From a virus, in the IMG/VR virus record IMGVR_UViG_3300048927_000140, positions 1 to 64,000 of that record: a stretch of 64,000 bases of DNA; one strand, 5' to 3'. Shown piece after piece: positions 16,930 to 24,878 of this stretch; position 1 is the stretch's first letter; every line of letters starts with the position of its first letter. A model generated the notes under the pieces. The model ran no database searches. It was not told where the DNA came from and saw only the letters and a list, made by a program, of their open reading frames with translations. A program made the translations under genes and the position numbers.

Positions 16930-17373
16930 ATGGCAATTCAAATCAACGCATCGGCCCGTCTGGTGGAAGCACAACAAATGGTACGGGCCGCTAAGGCGGA
17001 CGACGCAGGCAAGGTCGTGCTGTGGATACAGAAGGCTCTGGGCTGGAAGGGCAAACGCGTCGGCAAGGCCGGACAGAGCGAAGGCATGGAATTCAAAAAG
17101 AAACTGTCGGGCGCCACCGTGTGGCTGACGGTCACTCTGGACCATACGCAAGAAGGCAGCCCTCTGCACATCGAAGGCGGCACGATGGACACGGCCAATA
17201 AGAAGCTGAAGGTGCAGTGGCACGTCACCGAGAAGACTGGTCGCAAGACCATTCTCGAACTCAAGGACGAGTTGAAGCGCACCATCGGCATGTTCCGTAA
17301 CGTAGACGGTGCGGACGAACTGATCGAAGCAATGACCAAGCTCGTCCGTGCCAAATCCAAAGTGGAGGCCTAA
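16930..17373 (+). CDS. Tagged protein between sheath and tube genes
   Basis: A 147-residue protein beginning MAIQINASARLVEAQ, a member of the shared N-terminal peptide family. The body is basic and alpha/beta (WIQKALGWKGKRVGKAGQ, TVWLTVTLDH, KVQWHVTEKTGRKTI) and ends in two helices. It starts after AAGGAGAAAAC and is followed without a gap by the tube gene. Its place inside the tail operon shows that tagged genes are scattered among late genes and not confined to one island. No known family recognised. Confidence 0.75.
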   Translation: MAIQINASARLVEAQQMVRAAKADDAGKVVLWIQKALGWKGKRVGKAGQSEGMEFKKKLSGATVWLTVTLDHTQEGSPLHIEGGTMDTANKKLKVQWHVTEKTGRKTILELKDELKRTIGMFRNVDGADELIEAMTKLVRAKSKVEA

Positions 17374-17877
17374 ATGCGTACATCGCTGCAAGACGTATTG
17401 AGTCTGCAGGACCCAGCAGCGTCATACAACTTTGACCTGTTCCTGCCGAACATCCCCGGCTCGTCGGATACGCGGGACCTGACGTTCAAGTGCATGACCA
17501 CAGACCTGCCCGGCGTTGCCGTGGACTCGATGGAAGCTGCGCTGCACGGCGTCAAGGTTCCGTTCGCGGGTGCCAAGGTGTTCACCCACACCTTGAACGC
17601 CACGTTTCTGGAGACGGCCGACTGGATGACGCGTGAGAAGTTCCGTCGCTGGAACGAATTCACGCGCTCGTGGAAGAACAACAGCGGTGCGCTGGCTTCT
17701 GCGTACAAGGTCGACAGCCAGATCGTCGTCTACAACGACATTCCAGAGGTCGTTCGTACCACCAACCTGATCGGCCTGTATCTGGAGACCATGAACGAGG
17801 TGGCTCTGGACGGCGGGGCGTCGAACATCGTCACCCTGCAGTGTACCTTCAAGTACACCTACTGGGATGATGTGTGA
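17374..17877 (+). CDS. Tail tube protein, T4 gp19-like
   Basis: A 167-residue protein of the usual tube size. Motifs that fit the gp19/tube family are the N-terminal SYNFDLFLPNIPG, DLTFKCMTTDLPGV, the central FRRWNEFTRSW helix and the terminal TLQCTFKYTYWDDV. Position after the sheath gene is standard for myoviruses. It assembles into the rigid inner tail tube. The stop overlaps the next ATG (TGATG). Confidence 0.88.
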   Translation: MRTSLQDVLSLQDPAASYNFDLFLPNIPGSSDTRDLTFKCMTTDLPGVAVDSMEAALHGVKVPFAGAKVFTHTLNATFLETADWMTREKFRRWNEFTRSWKNNSGALASAYKVDSQIVVYNDIPEVVRTTNLIGLYLETMNEVALDGGASNIVTLQCTFKYTYWDDV

Positions 17878-18176
17878 TGCGCACCCATGCGGCCACGCGC
17901 CTGAACGCCCACAAACTGGAAGCTTCACCTAGTCAAGGCGCTGCTGTTAAAGCGCTGAAACAGATGGGTTTCCATCATCGCAAGATCGAGAAGGACGGGG
18001 ATAGCATTCAAGTGCTGACCTCGAACGACAGAGGAGAAATCTTTCTGACATTGAATAGCGATAGCCTTCAGGCTCTCAAGGCAATGTTTGCCCGTGACGA
18101 AAACCTGCAACTTCACTTCTACACTATGAATGCTGTACAGGTGGGTGTCAGTGTGGCGAGCAAGACGGTTGATTAA
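17877..18176 (+). CDS. Tagged small protein with alpha/beta body
   Basis: A 99-residue protein starting MRTHAATRLNAHKLEAS, a looser match to the shared tag. The body (VKALKQMGFHHRKIEKDGDSIQV) parallels the proteins at 18626 (KALKALGFKGSGDLYEKG) and 9282, so these three look like one small domain family fused to the tag. The ATG at 17877 overlaps the tube stop; a GTG at 17874 is possible. A strong terminator follows. Confidence 0.72.
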   Translation: MRTHAATRLNAHKLEASPSQGAAVKALKQMGFHHRKIEKDGDSIQVLTSNDRGEIFLTLNSDSLQALKAMFARDENLQLHFYTMNAVQVGVSVASKTVD

Positions 18177-18180
18177 CAAC

Positions 18181-18208
18181 TGGGCGGGCTTCGGCTCGCC
18201 CATTTCTT
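18181..18208 (+). terminator. Terminator with UUCG tetraloop
   Basis: A 9-bp stem with one G-U pair closes on C(TTCG)G, a very stable tetraloop, and is followed by ATTTCTTT. It ends the sheath/tube operon. Confidence 0.82.
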
Positions 18209-18221
18209 TATAGGAGGTGAT

Positions 18222-18629
18222 ATGATTCCCGTGCGTCAAACCATCATGTATCAGCATGAGCCGCGTGTCTATGGCGACTGCATGCGAGCCTCAATCGCCT
18301 CCATACTGGAGCTCCCAATAGAAGAAGTGCCGCACTTCCTGCAGCTGGCCGAAGGTCGCGTGTACGAATTTTATGACCTGATCGAAGACTTTCTGATGAC
18401 CAAGGGATATCTGGTGCTGTGGCAACGCAGCATCGCCTACCATTGGCAGCCAGGAGATCCGTCGGTCTATCACTTGATGAGCGGACCTAGTCCTAGACAC
18501 CCAGGTGTCCATCACTCGGTAGTCGGACGTAACGGCGTGCCGTATTTCGATCCTCATCCGGATGGCACTATGCTGGCCGGAGAACCAAACCAGTGGACTT
18601 GTTCATTCATATTAAAGGCTATGCCATGA
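18222..18629 (+). CDS. Predicted papain-like (C39-type) cysteine peptidase
   Basis: A 135-residue protein with a Cys-His-Asp arrangement: GDCMRAS (Cys20) at the start of a helix, HHSVVGRNG (His98), and FDPHPDG (Asp110). Proteins with GxC...PHF...HxVVG...DPHP are found in phages and bacteria as small papain-fold hydrolases. The segment LPIEEVPHF after the Cys helix also fits. Substrate unknown; peptidase or amidase are both possible. Ribosome site TAGGAGGTGAT is strong. Its stop overlaps the next tagged gene (ATGA), so it is co-translated with a presumed packaged protein. Confidence 0.65.
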   Translation: MIPVRQTIMYQHEPRVYGDCMRASIASILELPIEEVPHFLQLAEGRVYEFYDLIEDFLMTKGYLVLWQRSIAYHWQPGDPSVYHLMSGPSPRHPGVHHSVVGRNGVPYFDPHPDGTMLAGEPNQWTCSFILKAMP

Positions 18630-18913
18630 CAATCAAAATTCAGGCGTCGCAGCGACTTGCGGCCGCCAAAAGGGATCCTGTCCTGCAAAAGCTCTGCGAC
18701 GATCTGTGCGACTATGAAGACGACCAGATGTGCGACGTAGACGCCGGCGACGAGATCGAGTTTTATGCGAAGAAGTCCTACTGTGTGAAAGCGCTTAAGG
18801 CCCTTGGTTTTAAGGGCAGTGGCGACTTGTACGAAAAGGGTGATGTGAAGCTGAGCGTCAAGGCGGCTCCGGGTCACTCTGCAAAGAACACCACGTATAT
18901 TCGCGTGGCTTAG
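18626..18913 (+). CDS. Tagged small protein, alpha/beta body
   Basis: A 95-residue protein starting MTIKIQASQRLAAAKRD, one of the clearest tag copies (compare MTIKIRAAQRLLAS at 422). A Cys/Asp-rich segment (LCDDLCDYEDDQMCDVDAGDE) is followed by the body domain KALKALGFKGSGDLYEKGDVKLSV shared with 17877. The ATG at 18626 overlaps the cysteine peptidase stop; longer starts lie inside that gene. Cargo role inferred. Confidence 0.75.
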   Translation: MTIKIQASQRLAAAKRDPVLQKLCDDLCDYEDDQMCDVDAGDEIEFYAKKSYCVKALKALGFKGSGDLYEKGDVKLSVKAAPGHSAKNTTYIRVA

Positions 18914-18920
18914 TAGTATC

Positions 18921-18946
18921 AAGCGACGGCGATGAGCCGCGCTTTT
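18921..18946 (+). terminator. Terminator after tagged gene
   Basis: AAGCG(A)CGGC and GCCGCGCTT pair with one bulged A, loop GATGA, followed by TTC. Moderate strength. Confidence 0.6.
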
Positions 18947-18985
18947 CAATCCGATCCGCACCGACGGTCACTTAAGGAGATTTAC

Positions 18986-19786
18986 ATGAACATCAATACT
19001 CAAGGCATCAACACCGTAACCGCGTCGATCACCGACTACGAACTCATCACCGCCAAGCTGGCGCGTGTTGTCGTGGCCTTCACGGGCAACCAGACCAAAG
19101 CCGAGTTGGCTGAGACCCTGGCCAAGCAGATGGGCTACATGGGACGTCCTGTCGAGAACTCGTTCCGCATGCTCAAGGCCAGCGCCAATGGCAAAGGCGG
19201 CGTCGCCATCGGCTATGTGCGCGCCAACCAAGAACTGCGTCCGACCGACGATAAGGAAGTCCGTGCCAACTACAAGGTAATGGGCTCCAACATCCTGATG
19301 AGCAACGAAGACCGCACCCTGTGGGAAGTCAAGACCGGCGCCAGCGGCATGTTCTTGGCTCGCAAAGGTCAGGAAGATCTGGGCGATCTGGTGGAGGCCT
19401 GCGTCAACCGTCGTTCGGACGTGCCGCGCCTGAATCAAGTGGTGAGTGCCGGCGTTGCTGCACCTCGTGAATTCGTCGCCTACGCTTCGGCTTCGGGCGA
19501 CATGGACTACGGCTTCTGCATCAAGGCCTCGAAAGATGGCACCAAGCTCAAGGTCGTGAGCTCCACCAGCGGCCGCGAGGAAGTTATCCATTCCAAGCAG
19601 GTGGCGTCGGCTCTGCCGAAAGACGCTGTAGCGATCCCGCGTGAAACCCACAACAAGATCTTGGCTAGCGGCATCTCGCGTGAAGACGTGAACCAGCAGA
19701 CCGAGTACTACAACCGTCTGTACTTCTACAACCCGTCGTACCTCGCGGAAGTCATCCGTCAGGTAGAAGACACGGCTGCCATGTAA
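18986..19786 (+). CDS. Unknown protein, last gene of the plus-strand head/tail block
   Basis: A 266-residue soluble protein with a strong ribosome site (TTAAGGAGATTTAC) at 18986. Codon bias resembles the capsid gene, suggesting abundant product. Mixed alpha/beta sequence (LITAKLARVVVAFTGNQTKAEL, GVAIGYVRANQELRP). No motif recognised. A bidirectional terminator follows. A virion or abundant late protein is likely from context. Confidence 0.72.
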   Translation: MNINTQGINTVTASITDYELITAKLARVVVAFTGNQTKAELAETLAKQMGYMGRPVENSFRMLKASANGKGGVAIGYVRANQELRPTDDKEVRANYKVMGSNILMSNEDRTLWEVKTGASGMFLARKGQEDLGDLVEACVNRRSDVPRLNQVVSAGVAAPREFVAYASASGDMDYGFCIKASKDGTKLKVVSSTSGREEVIHSKQVASALPKDAVAIPRETHNKILASGISREDVNQQTEYYNRLYFYNPSYLAEVIRQVEDTAAM

Positions 19787-19807
19787 CATCATTGGTATAG
19801 GCCAAAC

Positions 19808-19845
19808 AAAGGCTGCATTCCTTTTCACGGGAATGCAGCCTTTTT
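19808..19845. terminator. Bidirectional terminator between convergent operons
   Basis: AAAGGCTGCATTCC pairs with GGAATGCAGCC plus T residues around a short loop; T run on the plus strand and TTTG on the minus strand. It separates the late plus block from the minus-strand replication block. Confidence 0.85.
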
Positions 19846-19907
19846 CACGTCTGTACGCTTTCCACAGTATCGCACGTGGGTTGCACAGTAGACGCTGAAA
19901 TAGCGCC

Positions 19908-19935
19908 GCTAGGACGTGTTTTAGAGCGTCCTAGC
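19908..19935 (-). terminator. Hairpin downstream of minus-strand operon
   Basis: GCTAGGACG and CGTCCTAGC form a perfect 9-bp stem with a 10-base loop, 18 bases past the stop of the last minus gene. No clear T run, so a factor-assisted terminator or 3' stabiliser. Confidence 0.5.
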
Positions 19936-19953
19936 ATGGTCCTGCGGACTGGT

Positions 19954-20379
19954 TTAGCGCTTGCCTTTCTTTGCCGCTTTCTTGGCCGGAGCAGGTGCTG
20001 GGACTGCCTTCAAGCCGGCTTTGCGGGTCTTGGCCTTGGATTCTGGCTTTGCAGTCTGGTCACCGTTCTCGGGTGCTGCGGCCAGAGCCTGGGCTTCAGC
20101 CAGAGCCTGGGCTTCGGCGATGCGTTCTTCGTTACCGGTCACGATGATCGTGTTCAGAACGGCCTGGAGGTTCTGCTGCGCGTTCTGGTAGTTCAGCGTG
20201 TTCAGGATGTTCATGTCCTGAACGCCCTGATGATAGAAGTGACGGAACTGGTTCACCTGATCCGGCGTGAAGACCTTGCGCCATTTAGGATTCATGATGG
20301 TCAGGGCCTTCTCAAAGCCCACGGTAACAATCTGCTGTTGAGCCTGTGCGGCTTGTTGGTCTTGTGCTTCTTGGGTCAT
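19954..20379 (-). CDS. Small protein with Lys/Ala-rich tail
   Basis: A 141-residue protein. A Gln/Ala-rich N-terminus is followed by a helical domain (FRHFYHQGVQDMNILNTLNYQNAQQNLQ), a short duplicated AEAQAL motif encoded by a near-perfect 18-base tandem repeat, and a Lys/Pro/Ala tail (PAPAKKAAKKGKR) that could bind nucleic acid. Start at 20379 after GGAGAAATGT. It follows the DnaB-like helicase gene, so a replication accessory is possible. No family recognised. Confidence 0.68.
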   Translation of the reverse strand: MTQEAQDQQAAQAQQQIVTVGFEKALTIMNPKWRKVFTPDQVNQFRHFYHQGVQDMNILNTLNYQNAQQNLQAVLNTIIVTGNEERIAEAQALAEAQALAAAPENGDQTAKPESKAKTRKAGLKAVPAPAPAKKAAKKGKR

Positions 20380-20409
20380 ACATTTCTCCATAGTGGAAGG
20401 GTTAAGGCC

Positions 20410-21777
20410 TCAAACATCTGAGGCCAGGTTTTGCAAGGTGTCCTTGCGTTTCTTTTTGCCGTCTTTCGCCGACACATCGATGGATCCGAGACTGCTGTCC
20501 TCATCGGCAGCGCTCATATCCATGGAATGAATCTGCATCTTGGCATAATCGATCTTGACGTAGAACGGGAACGCCATCGAGTTACGCGACTTTGGCTGCT
20601 CAATGCGTGTAACGCCAGTCTCTTTCGATTCTGGTGTGGCCATCCACGTCCATGCCAATGACGAGTGCTCGGCAATGGCACGCGAATACTTGATCTTACC
20701 GTCGTCGGTCAGCTGGCTCAACATAATGTTGGCCCGACCAGTGTTCTCCGCGTTGATCTTGCCGTAACGCGCTACCTGTCCGAGGGCGCGAACTTGGTCG
20801 TCACCGTCCACACCTTTGAGCAAGCCGATGTAGTCGATGATGTTGATATCGGCCTCATAGGCCGCGGTGGCCGCGAACACCTCCTCGATGGTCTCGTCCT
20901 GCTCTGGCTTGTAGATTGTCAAGCGACCGCCAGCCTGCTTCACCTTCTTCAGCCACTTGCGGAACTTCTTACGGATGCGATCTCTGTCACCCGTGGCCAG
21001 ACGTTGCAGCCACAGGTCGGAGAAGTCAACGCCGCACACTGAGGCCATCAGACGCGTGGTCATTTCCTTCTTCGACATTTCCAGAGGTACGAGTACAACT
21101 TTGTAGCCCTGGGAGGCAAAGTTCTTGGCCAGCACTGTGGCCATGATCGACTTACCGCCACCGCTGTTGGCGCCGATGGTGAACAGCGCACCACGATACA
21201 CACCGCCGCTTACACTGTCGAACGATTCGATCCCTGTGGGAATAACGTCTACCGAGTTGTCGTCGTACAGAATGCTGTCGACGGTCTTCATAGAATTGTT
21301 GTTCTTGCCGAAGTGCAGGAACGATTCATCCGTCGCCTTTTTCGCTCGGATGACCGAGATCGCAGAGGTCGCACGATGCAGCAGACCATCAATGTCGACC
21401 TTTGGGGCTTTCAACTGATTGGAGAGATCGACCGCCAGATTGTAGACGCCACGGCGCTTGCGATATTTCTCCAGATTGGAGACCGCCTTCTTGGCTTCGG
21501 CTGTCGTTGTGACGGCGGTGGCCTGGGACTCGCGCATGTGATCGCGTGCTTCCTTACTCAGGTCTGGGTCTTCGATCAACAGACGGTAGCTCGGGCTCTC
21601 GCCTGTGTCGGCCATGATCCGATTGATGACCTGATAGAGTTCGACTGACTCTGGACTATGGAAGTACGACTCGTCAACGCCCGCTAGTAGGGCGCCTGCG
21701 ATCTTCTTGTCCTTACTACACATTCCCCTAAGAACGGCGAGCTCCGCCTTAGGACTGACTAGCTTTAACTGGCTCAT
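20410..21777 (-). CDS. dnaB-like: DnaB-like replicative helicase
   Basis: A 455-residue hexameric 5'-3' helicase, equivalent to T4 gp41. Residues 1-140 form the helical N-terminal domain; the RecA-like motor contains Walker A GANSGGGKS at 202-210, PLEMSKKEM (motif like DnaB H1a), Walker B INIIDYIGL near 315, and an IMLSQL motif (H3) with a trailing basic segment. The C-terminus is a Lys/Asp linker. The length is typical. It lies directly downstream of a possible loader gene with no gap, as for helicase and loader pairs. Confidence 0.9.
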   Translation of the reverse strand: MSQLKLVSPKAELAVLRGMCSKDKKIAGALLAGVDESYFHSPESVELYQVINRIMADTGESPSYRLLIEDPDLSKEARDHMRESQATAVTTTAEAKKAVSNLEKYRKRRGVYNLAVDLSNQLKAPKVDIDGLLHRATSAISVIRAKKATDESFLHFGKNNNSMKTVDSILYDDNSVDVIPTGIESFDSVSGGVYRGALFTIGANSGGGKSIMATVLAKNFASQGYKVVLVPLEMSKKEMTTRLMASVCGVDFSDLWLQRLATGDRDRIRKKFRKWLKKVKQAGGRLTIYKPEQDETIEEVFAATAAYEADINIIDYIGLLKGVDGDDQVRALGQVARYGKINAENTGRANIMLSQLTDDGKIKYSRAIAEHSSLAWTWMATPESKETGVTRIEQPKSRNSMAFPFYVKIDYAKMQIHSMDMSAADEDSSLGSIDVSAKDGKKKRKDTLQNLASDV

Positions 21778-22449
21778 TTAAACGACCTCGATCTTGGACT
21801 TGATTATGGCCTCACAGAAGTAAGCCAAGCCGTGTACCGGCACGTGCAGGCGCGTGCTGACAAACGACATTGGATCCGCACCCGCTATGACAATGATGCG
21901 AGGCACGTTGGGGTAGGCTTCTAGAATGTCTCGCGCCTTTTCCAACTTCGTGTTCGTGGACTGCGGCGTCAGACCGCACAGCACGATCATTGTCGGACGC
22001 GCTCTGTTCGTGTCTAGGTACGGATTGTCGAATCCTCCGGTCAGCTGAATCCACCAGGGGTTCGCATCTGATCCCAGCTTGCGGCAGTGCTTGTCCATCA
22101 GATATGCGGCGAACAGCTTTGCCTTTGTGTCGTCAGGATTGCCTGACACTCCGTAGATCATGGGTAGCGATGGCTTCTTCATGAACTGCACCAAGGACTG
22201 ATCTTGTATCCCGGCCTCAATAAATTTCTCGTTCAGTTCGTCAGACTGGGTGGCGAAGGCTTCTGGCCTCCACTTGAATGCCGTCTGCCGCCAGACAGAG
22301 CCCGGCACCGTCTGGCCAACTGTACCGCTCTTGGCTACTTCGATTCGTACAGGCAGATCGTCTTCGTCCACAGGACGTCGTGCTGCTACCTGCTTGACTA
22401 CTGCTGCTTTCTTTCCAGGTTTCCCTTTTCCGGGCTTGATAAAGTCCAT
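21778..22449 (-). CDS. Possible helicase-loader-like protein (degenerate P-loop)
   Basis: A 223-residue protein. After a basic, disordered N-terminus, residues about 105-200 have an ATPase-like layout: MIYGVSGNPDDTKAKLF where a Walker A would sit but without GKT, TMIVLCGLTPQSTNTKL in the Walker B position, and PRIIVIAGADP as a sensor-like strand. It directly precedes the DnaB-like gene. I infer a loader or regulator that has lost nucleotide binding; confidence is limited. Ribosome site CAGGAGG; an AGTAAATA element is 15 bases upstream of the ATG. Confidence 0.5.
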   Translation of the reverse strand: MDFIKPGKGKPGKKAAVVKQVAARRPVDEDDLPVRIEVAKSGTVGQTVPGSVWRQTAFKWRPEAFATQSDELNEKFIEAGIQDQSLVQFMKKPSLPMIYGVSGNPDDTKAKLFAAYLMDKHCRKLGSDANPWWIQLTGGFDNPYLDTNRARPTMIVLCGLTPQSTNTKLEKARDILEAYPNVPRIIVIAGADPMSFVSTRLHVPVHGLAYFCEAIIKSKIEVV

Positions 22450-22463
22450 ACAACCTCCTGCTT

Positions 22464-22781
22464 CTATTTACTGCCGCCTTCAAGATCGCAGACCTCGAAA
22501 TGCTCTTTCAACAGCGCGACGTAGAACTCCGGCACCTGATCGTCGATGAACAATCGCGTACCTTTGACGAGACAGCGCCGCAGCATTACGAACGAGCGCA
22601 CGGTATAGGTACGCGCTTGCACCAGATAGACGTCGAGACCTCGATCTAGCTGGGCGCACACTCGTTCGTGGACCGGATCTTTCAAGTCCAGTAGCACGTT
22701 GGCCTTGGTATAGCTCATCGGCGTGAGTATCTCCGAGACCGCGTGCTTCTCTTTGTGATCGAACACAAGCGCGTATTCCAT
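22464..22781 (-). CDS. Small unknown protein in replication block
   Basis: A 105-residue protein starting at 22781, where TAATG overlaps the upstream stop and AGGAAA lies at good spacing; a longer frame to 22862 would run through the upstream gene. The sequence is alpha/beta with a regular pattern (VYLVQARTYTVRSFVMLRRCL), possibly Rossmann-like. Its stop overlaps the AGTAAATA element. No family recognised. Confidence 0.65.
   Translation of the reverse strand: MEYALVFDHKEKHAVSEILTPMSYTKANVLLDLKDPVHERVCAQLDRGLDVYLVQARTYTVRSFVMLRRCLVKGTRLFIDDQVPEFYVALLKEHFEVCDLEGGSK
22465..22472 (-). promoter_or_regulatory. AGTAAATA element before the loader-like gene
   Basis: Exact 8-mer on the minus strand, 15 bases before the ATG at 22449 and overlapping the preceding stop codon (AGT AAA TAG). 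Confidence 0.4.
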
Positions 22782-22993
22782 TATTTTCCTTTCGGTGGTC
22801 TCACAACCATTCCGACTTCCATACCGGGCCGCGCGGGGCCTCTGGACTCCAGACCTGTGCATACGTATGGAGCGCCGTCGATCACCACAGGACTACCCAG
22901 CAGCGACGTTGGCTTGACCTTCATGGGCAGAGTGACGAAGAATATCTTACCTCGACCTCTGGCCTCAAAACTTCCTTTGCTCTTGAATATCAT
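22781..22993 (-). CDS. Small beta-rich protein
   Basis: A 70-residue, Gly/Pro/Val-rich protein (KIFFVTLPMKVKPTSLLG, VVIDGAPYVCTGLE) that looks like a small beta barrel. It is coupled to the next gene by TAATG. Ribosome site AGGAGTCAGC. No family recognised. Confidence 0.6.
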   Translation of the reverse strand: MIFKSKGSFEARGRGKIFFVTLPMKVKPTSLLGSPVVIDGAPYVCTGLESRGPARPGMEVGMVVRPPKGK

Positions 22994-23020
22994 GCTGACT
23001 CCTATAAAGGCGGGTGCGCA

Positions 23021-24565
23021 TCATAGCTCCCAGTTGGCGTGACCCTCAGGCGTTCTGGCGCTGAGATAGGACTTCATGACCTTCATGTCCACGTCGCTGA
23101 CGATTGGCTTGAACTTTGGCAGAATGCACTTGAACCACTCGTTACGCAAACAGCTTTTCCGCACCTCGTACTCGTCGAGGAAGATGCGAACACCTGGCGG
23201 TGGTTTGTCATCCCAAGGGGTCAGCACGCGGGCAATGCGTTGCTGGCAGTTCTCCAGATTGGAACTCATGGCCACTTCGTAGATCATGGATGCGCGAGGA
23301 ATGTTCGTGCCAACGCTCACTAGCTTTGAGTTGCCGACCAGAATGCGAGCCTTATAGTTTCGGGCATCCTGAATCAGTTGCTTGCGCTTGTCCTTCTTTA
23401 AGCCGCCCCAGAACGGATGAGCCATGCGCTTGCCCACCATCTTGTTGATGGCCATGGCCAAGGCTTTGATAGGCGCGACTTGACTGAGAGGGATCAGAAC
23501 CATGTGGCCGGCCTTCGCATCCTTGATCGCCCACTTAGCAATCAGCTTTAAACGAGCAGGATCGGTCTCCAACTGCTTAACCAGTGTGGTCCAAAGAGGA
23601 CGTCCCTTAGACTTCGGACGTCGGAACTCCGTACGTACCAAAGAGATGCGAGGACGCAGTTGTTCGACCTTGGCCTCGAACAGAATGGGGCCGAACAACG
23701 AGTCGGCGATTACCATGCGACCGTCTTTGCGACTTGGAGTGCCGCTAAGACCGATGCGGTATCTGGTGTTCAACTTGGAGACAGCAGACGCATACTTCTG
23801 GGCCGCGCTCATGTGCACCTCGTCCACGACCAGGACTTGGAACATATCCCTGATCTTCTTCAACAGCTTTTGGCCACGCTCGTTGTGGAACGTCTGCACC
23901 GTGACCAGGCACACATCGTACTTCTCGAACTCTTCCAGCGTACGTGCAAAGCCGACCTGGGATTTCTTGGCGTTAGTAAGCGGCTTCTGAGTCTCCGAGC
24001 CACAGAACGTCTCGTAGAAGCCGTCCAGCCACTCGCGCTGTGCTGCCATGATTATTGTCTTGCCGCCTATTTCGCATATAGCCGCGGTGCTCAACACCGT
24101 CTTACCGCTACGGGGTGGCGCTTTCACAATGCCGAACTTAGTCTTCTTGATCTCATCTACGGCTTCGCGTTGATAGTCACGAAGCTCGCCGGTGAACTTG
24201 ATCTTGCGGCTCATCTCTGTCTTCGGGCGCTTCGACTTGAAGACCAACTCACGATCCTTGAACATGGCTTTGATGCCCTTGCGGTCGCCGGCCGGAATCG
24301 AGATGTACTTGTTCTGTCCGATCACCATTTCTTTGGCCAGACTCACGCCGCCCTTGAAGGCCGCGCACTGCGGACATTGATCCGACAGACCACTTTCACT
24401 GTTCTGTCGATCTTCGTTGAACTCGCAGGATTCGCATATCTGCCCGTCTTTCTCGAAGAACAGGTGCGTGTGTTTCTGCATTATCGCATCAACGTCGGTT
24501 GGCTTAATGTCCTTCTTGCGAATGAAGAACGCCTCCCTGCTTATGACCTTAAGTTCCTTCGCCAT
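23021..24565 (-). CDS. UvsW-like DNA helicase with N-terminal zinc ribbon
   Basis: A 514-residue superfamily 2 helicase. Residues near 45-75 hold CESC and CPQC, a zinc ribbon. The motor follows: Q-motif region FTGELRDYQREAV, Walker A APPRSGKT, DEVH box (VLVVDEVHMSAA), SGTPSRKDG motif III, and in the second lobe VSVGTNIPRAS (motif V) and QQRIARVLTP (motif VI). This matches T4 UvsW, which resolves recombination and fork intermediates. The start at 24565 (MAKELK) is preferred because the longer frame overlaps the upstream gene by about 50 bases. In the replication operon. Confidence 0.85.
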   Translation of the reverse strand: MAKELKVISREAFFIRKKDIKPTDVDAIMQKHTHLFFEKDGQICESCEFNEDRQNSESGLSDQCPQCAAFKGGVSLAKEMVIGQNKYISIPAGDRKGIKAMFKDRELVFKSKRPKTEMSRKIKFTGELRDYQREAVDEIKKTKFGIVKAPPRSGKTVLSTAAICEIGGKTIIMAAQREWLDGFYETFCGSETQKPLTNAKKSQVGFARTLEEFEKYDVCLVTVQTFHNERGQKLLKKIRDMFQVLVVDEVHMSAAQKYASAVSKLNTRYRIGLSGTPSRKDGRMVIADSLFGPILFEAKVEQLRPRISLVRTEFRRPKSKGRPLWTTLVKQLETDPARLKLIAKWAIKDAKAGHMVLIPLSQVAPIKALAMAINKMVGKRMAHPFWGGLKKDKRKQLIQDARNYKARILVGNSKLVSVGTNIPRASMIYEVAMSSNLENCQQRIARVLTPWDDKPPPGVRIFLDEYEVRKSCLRNEWFKCILPKFKPIVSDVDMKVMKSYLSARTPEGHANWEL

Positions 24566-24869
24566 CGCGTCCCCAATTATTCTCTGCGCATGGACCAAGC
24601 GTCCAGCCGCCTCGCTTGTACAGCAGGTGAAGACCTACCACGTTCTTTTCTTCGTCCGTGAGTTCGACCAAGCTGAATCTCTTGTGACTCAGGTGGTCGA
24701 CAAACATCCTACGGACCAAAGGACAGTCGGTGGCTTCAACGGCCACCAAGTCGGACCCGCGACTCTCGCACGTCTCGGCCACAAAATTCGCAGCCCTACT
24801 GAGCTCCGACTCGGTGGCCTCCATGGTCAGCACGTTTCGCTGAGGGCCCCATTGTATTTGAATCTTCAT
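24549..24869 (-). CDS. Small unknown protein overlapping UvsW-like gene
   Basis: A 106-residue protein with an ATG after TAAGGAGCGTCT. Alternating helix and strand pattern (SELSRAANFVAETCESRG, FSLVELTDEEKNVVGLHLLY). Its 3' end overlaps the next gene by 17 bases. No motif recognised. Confidence 0.65.
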   Translation of the reverse strand: MKIQIQWGPQRNVLTMEATESELSRAANFVAETCESRGSDLVAVEATDCPLVRRMFVDHLSHKRFSLVELTDEEKNVVGLHLLYKRGGWTLGPCAENNWGRDGEGT

Positions 24870-24878
24870 AGACGCTCC

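Noticed and set aside
20090-20130. 18-base tandem repeat in the minus-strand gene at 19954 as a regulatory repeat or CRISPR-like element
   Set aside because: Only two units, in frame, encoding AEAQAL twice; simple coding repeat.
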